DNA from: Pseudomonas panipatensis
GTDB lineage: Bacteria > Pseudomonadota > Gammaproteobacteria > Pseudomonadales > Pseudomonadaceae
DNA: 64,000 nucleotides
Direction of reading: 5' to 3'
NCBI RefSeq assembly: GCF_900099785.1
Contig: NZ_FNDS01000006.1
Span: forward strand, 306,057-370,056
The notes under the pieces were generated by a model that saw nothing but the letters and a program-made list of their open reading frames with translations, had not been told where the DNA came from and searched no databases. The translations under genes were made by a program, and so were the position numbers. Numbering within the stretch: position 1 is the stretch's first letter; every line of letters starts with the position of its first letter. Positions 62,630 to 64,000 of this stretch are shown here, piece after piece.

Positions 62630-62700
62630 GCAAGGCTCCGGGTACGGACGAGGTTGGCGCGGCGGCGGCGGGGCTGGCCCGCCGCCGCTCGGCGATCCCT

Positions 62701-64000
62701 TCAGGTGTGTTTGAGTGGCGCCAGCGGCAGGACCTTGGCGGCGGCTGCCTTGCGCTTGGGCGCGGCCTTGGGCCGGGCACGTGCCTTGCGCGCCTCGGCC
62801 GGCGAGGCCGCAGCGCTCTGTCGGGGCGCGGCGCGGGCCAGTTCGAGCAACTGGCGGTGTTCGGCGAGCAGGTGGTCGCCGAGTTCGTTGAGGTCCGGCA
62901 GGGCGCGCCGGCAGGCGACCAGGCCATAGTCCAGGCGGCCGTTGTAGCTGGTCACGGTGATGTTCAGCGCCAGGCCATGGGTGGCGATGGACACGGGGTA
63001 GTAACTGAGAACCTTGGCGCCGGCGAAATACAGTTGCGTGTCGATGCCGGCGACGTTGGAGATCACCAGGTTGGCCAGCGGCGGCAGCCAGTTGGCCAGG
63101 CGCGAGCGGCCGTAGGTGGAGGCCAGGCCGGAAATCAGCCAGGGCGCGGCGAAGATCGGGAAATCCATGGGGATCGCCGAGCGGAAGTTGTCCAGGGTCG
63201 CCTTGCGCCGGCTGGCCGAGGCGTTGATGTGGCGCAGGCGCCGCAGCGGATCGGCCTCGTTGGTGGCCAGATCGACGATCAGCATGCTGACCTGGTTGTT
63301 CGAGGTGTCGTCGCCGGCGGCGCGCAGGCTGACCGGCGCGGCCGCGCTCAGGGCCCGCGGCGGCAGCTCGCCAGTGGCTTTCAGGCAGCGGCGCAGGGCG
63401 CCGGAAACGGTGGCCATGACCACGTCGTTGAAGGACACCTGGAGCTGCCGGGCGATCTCCTTGACCTCGGCCAGCGCCACCGTGCGGCCGGCGAAGCTGC
63501 GCTGGTTGGTGATCGCAACGTTGAGCGGCGTGCGCGGTGCGAGCCACTGGCCGAGGGAGGGGATACGCCAGTGGCGGTGGCCGCTGGCATCCCTGCCGGG
63601 CAGCAGGCTCTTGCCGGCGCGCAGCATGTCCGGAAGCATCTTCAGCAGCTTGACGTATTGCTGCGCGGCGTTGCTCAGCGCCGCGCCGACCAGCTCGGCG
63701 ACGCCCAACTGGTACTGGTTGCGCCGCAGCTTGGGTTGCGCCGGCGGAATCTGCCGGCCGCTGGCCGCGAGGTCGAAGATCGCCCGGCCCAGTTCGATGC
63801 CGGCCTGGCCATCCATGCCGGCGTGGTGCAGCTTGGTGTAGAGGGCCACTTCGCCGCTCTTCAGGCCGTCGATGATGGTCAGTTCCCACAGTGGCCGGCT
63901 GCGGTCGAGCAGGCTCGAATGGCTGCGCGCCACCGCCTCCTGCAGTTGCCGGTTGCTGCCGGGGGCGGGCAGGGTGATGTGGCGGATGTGGTGGTCGAGG
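62701..64000 (-). CDS. Wax ester synthase/diacylglycerol acyltransferase (5' end beyond the window)
   Basis: The frame is open to the right edge, so about 433 residues are visible and the N terminus is missing. The acyltransferase motif HHAGMDG lies in LYTKLHHAGMDGQAGIELG, matching HHxxxDG of the WS/DGAT family. The C-terminal WS/DGAT domain follows, with VVISNVAGIDTQLYFAGAKV and SYYPVSIATHGLALNITVTSY. These enzymes join acyl-CoA to an alcohol or diacylglycerol to make wax esters or triacylglycerol. The extreme C terminus is rich in Ala, Lys, Arg and Pro, perhaps for membrane or polymer contact. It precedes the MFS gene by about 70 bp on the same strand. Confidence 0.92.
   Translation of the reverse strand, partial: LDHHIRHITLPAPGSNRQLQEAVARSHSSLLDRSRPLWELTIIDGLKSGEVALYTKLHHAGMDGQAGIELGRAIFDLAASGRQIPPAQPKLRRNQYQLGVAELVGAALSNAAQQYVKLLKMLPDMLRAGKSLLPGRDASGHRHWRIPSLGQWLAPRTPLNVAITNQRSFAGRTVALAEVKEIARQLQVSFNDVVMATVSGALRRCLKATGELPPRALSAAAPVSLRAAGDDTSNNQVSMLIVDLATNEADPLRRLRHINASASRRKATLDNFRSAIPMDFPIFAAPWLISGLASTYGRSRLANWLPPLANLVISNVAGIDTQLYFAGAKVLSYYPVSIATHGLALNITVTSYNGRLDYGLVACRRALPDLNELGDHLLAEHRQLLELARAAPRQSAAASPAEARKARARPKAAPKRKAAAAKVLPLAPLKHT

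Overview
The window is high-GC, densely packed bacterial chromosome that reads as Pseudomonas. The evidence is a YfiR-YfiN-YfiB operon with the four YfiR cysteines in the expected places, a MucR-type MHYT-GGDEF-EAL protein, an AGCS symporter beside an asparaginase, PdxB, and an Anr-type TTGAT-N4-ATCAA box. I infer the P. aeruginosa lineage but not P. aeruginosa itself. I saw no rRNA, tRNA, CRISPR array, insertion sequence or phage gene. Both edges cut genes: the 3' end of a giant adhesin gene on the left and the 5' part of a wax-ester-synthase/DGAT gene on the right.

Layout, 1-24 kb. A type I-style adhesin C terminus is followed by a TolC-like lipoprotein (1-3.1 kb). A tightly overlapping minus-strand operon of seven genes (3.2-9.5 kb) encodes a thermostable-hemolysin/autoinducer-synthase-like protein, an acyl-adenylating enzyme, a heme-oxygenase-like diiron protein, an SDR, an exported TPR protein and a two-component system; it is the best candidate here for an undescribed pathway. 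Next come an XRE regulator, an AGCS symporter with asparaginase, a FadL porin, a VIT-like membrane protein and a SulP transporter. They are followed by an Anr-box-preceded metal-binding-like small protein and a diguanylate cyclase.

19-34 kb is a metal and envelope-stress block. An ArnT-like glycosyltransferase and an unusual SecDF fusion, which ends in two tandem copies of a domain of about 106 residues, are divergent from a two-component system. That system is followed by a cupredoxin and an FTR1 iron permease behind a plausible Fur box. An arsenic block follows: ArsR, ACR3, a GAPDH and ArsJ (the 1-arseno-3-phosphoglycerate export route) plus an ArsA ATPase, with duplicated 13-bp operator candidates and no arsC in the window.

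34-55 kb is mostly ordinary core genome: a lipoprotein protease inhibitor, FUSC, a second GT83 enzyme, a metallophosphatase, MucR-like protein, OsmC, YcaC, a MATE pump, PdxB, a NAD-kinase-like protein, a UbiM-like hydroxylase, then yfiRNB with a translationally coupled ZapE-like ATPase, and a chemoreceptor. Three c-di-GMP enzymes lie within 34 kb.

55-64 kb is a minus-strand run of a WS/DGAT acyltransferase, an ACS-family MFS transporter, a class II aldolase, a DUF2817 zinc peptidase-like protein, a MalT-type LuxR regulator and an alpha/beta hydrolase. It looks like an uptake and breakdown locus for an unknown substrate.
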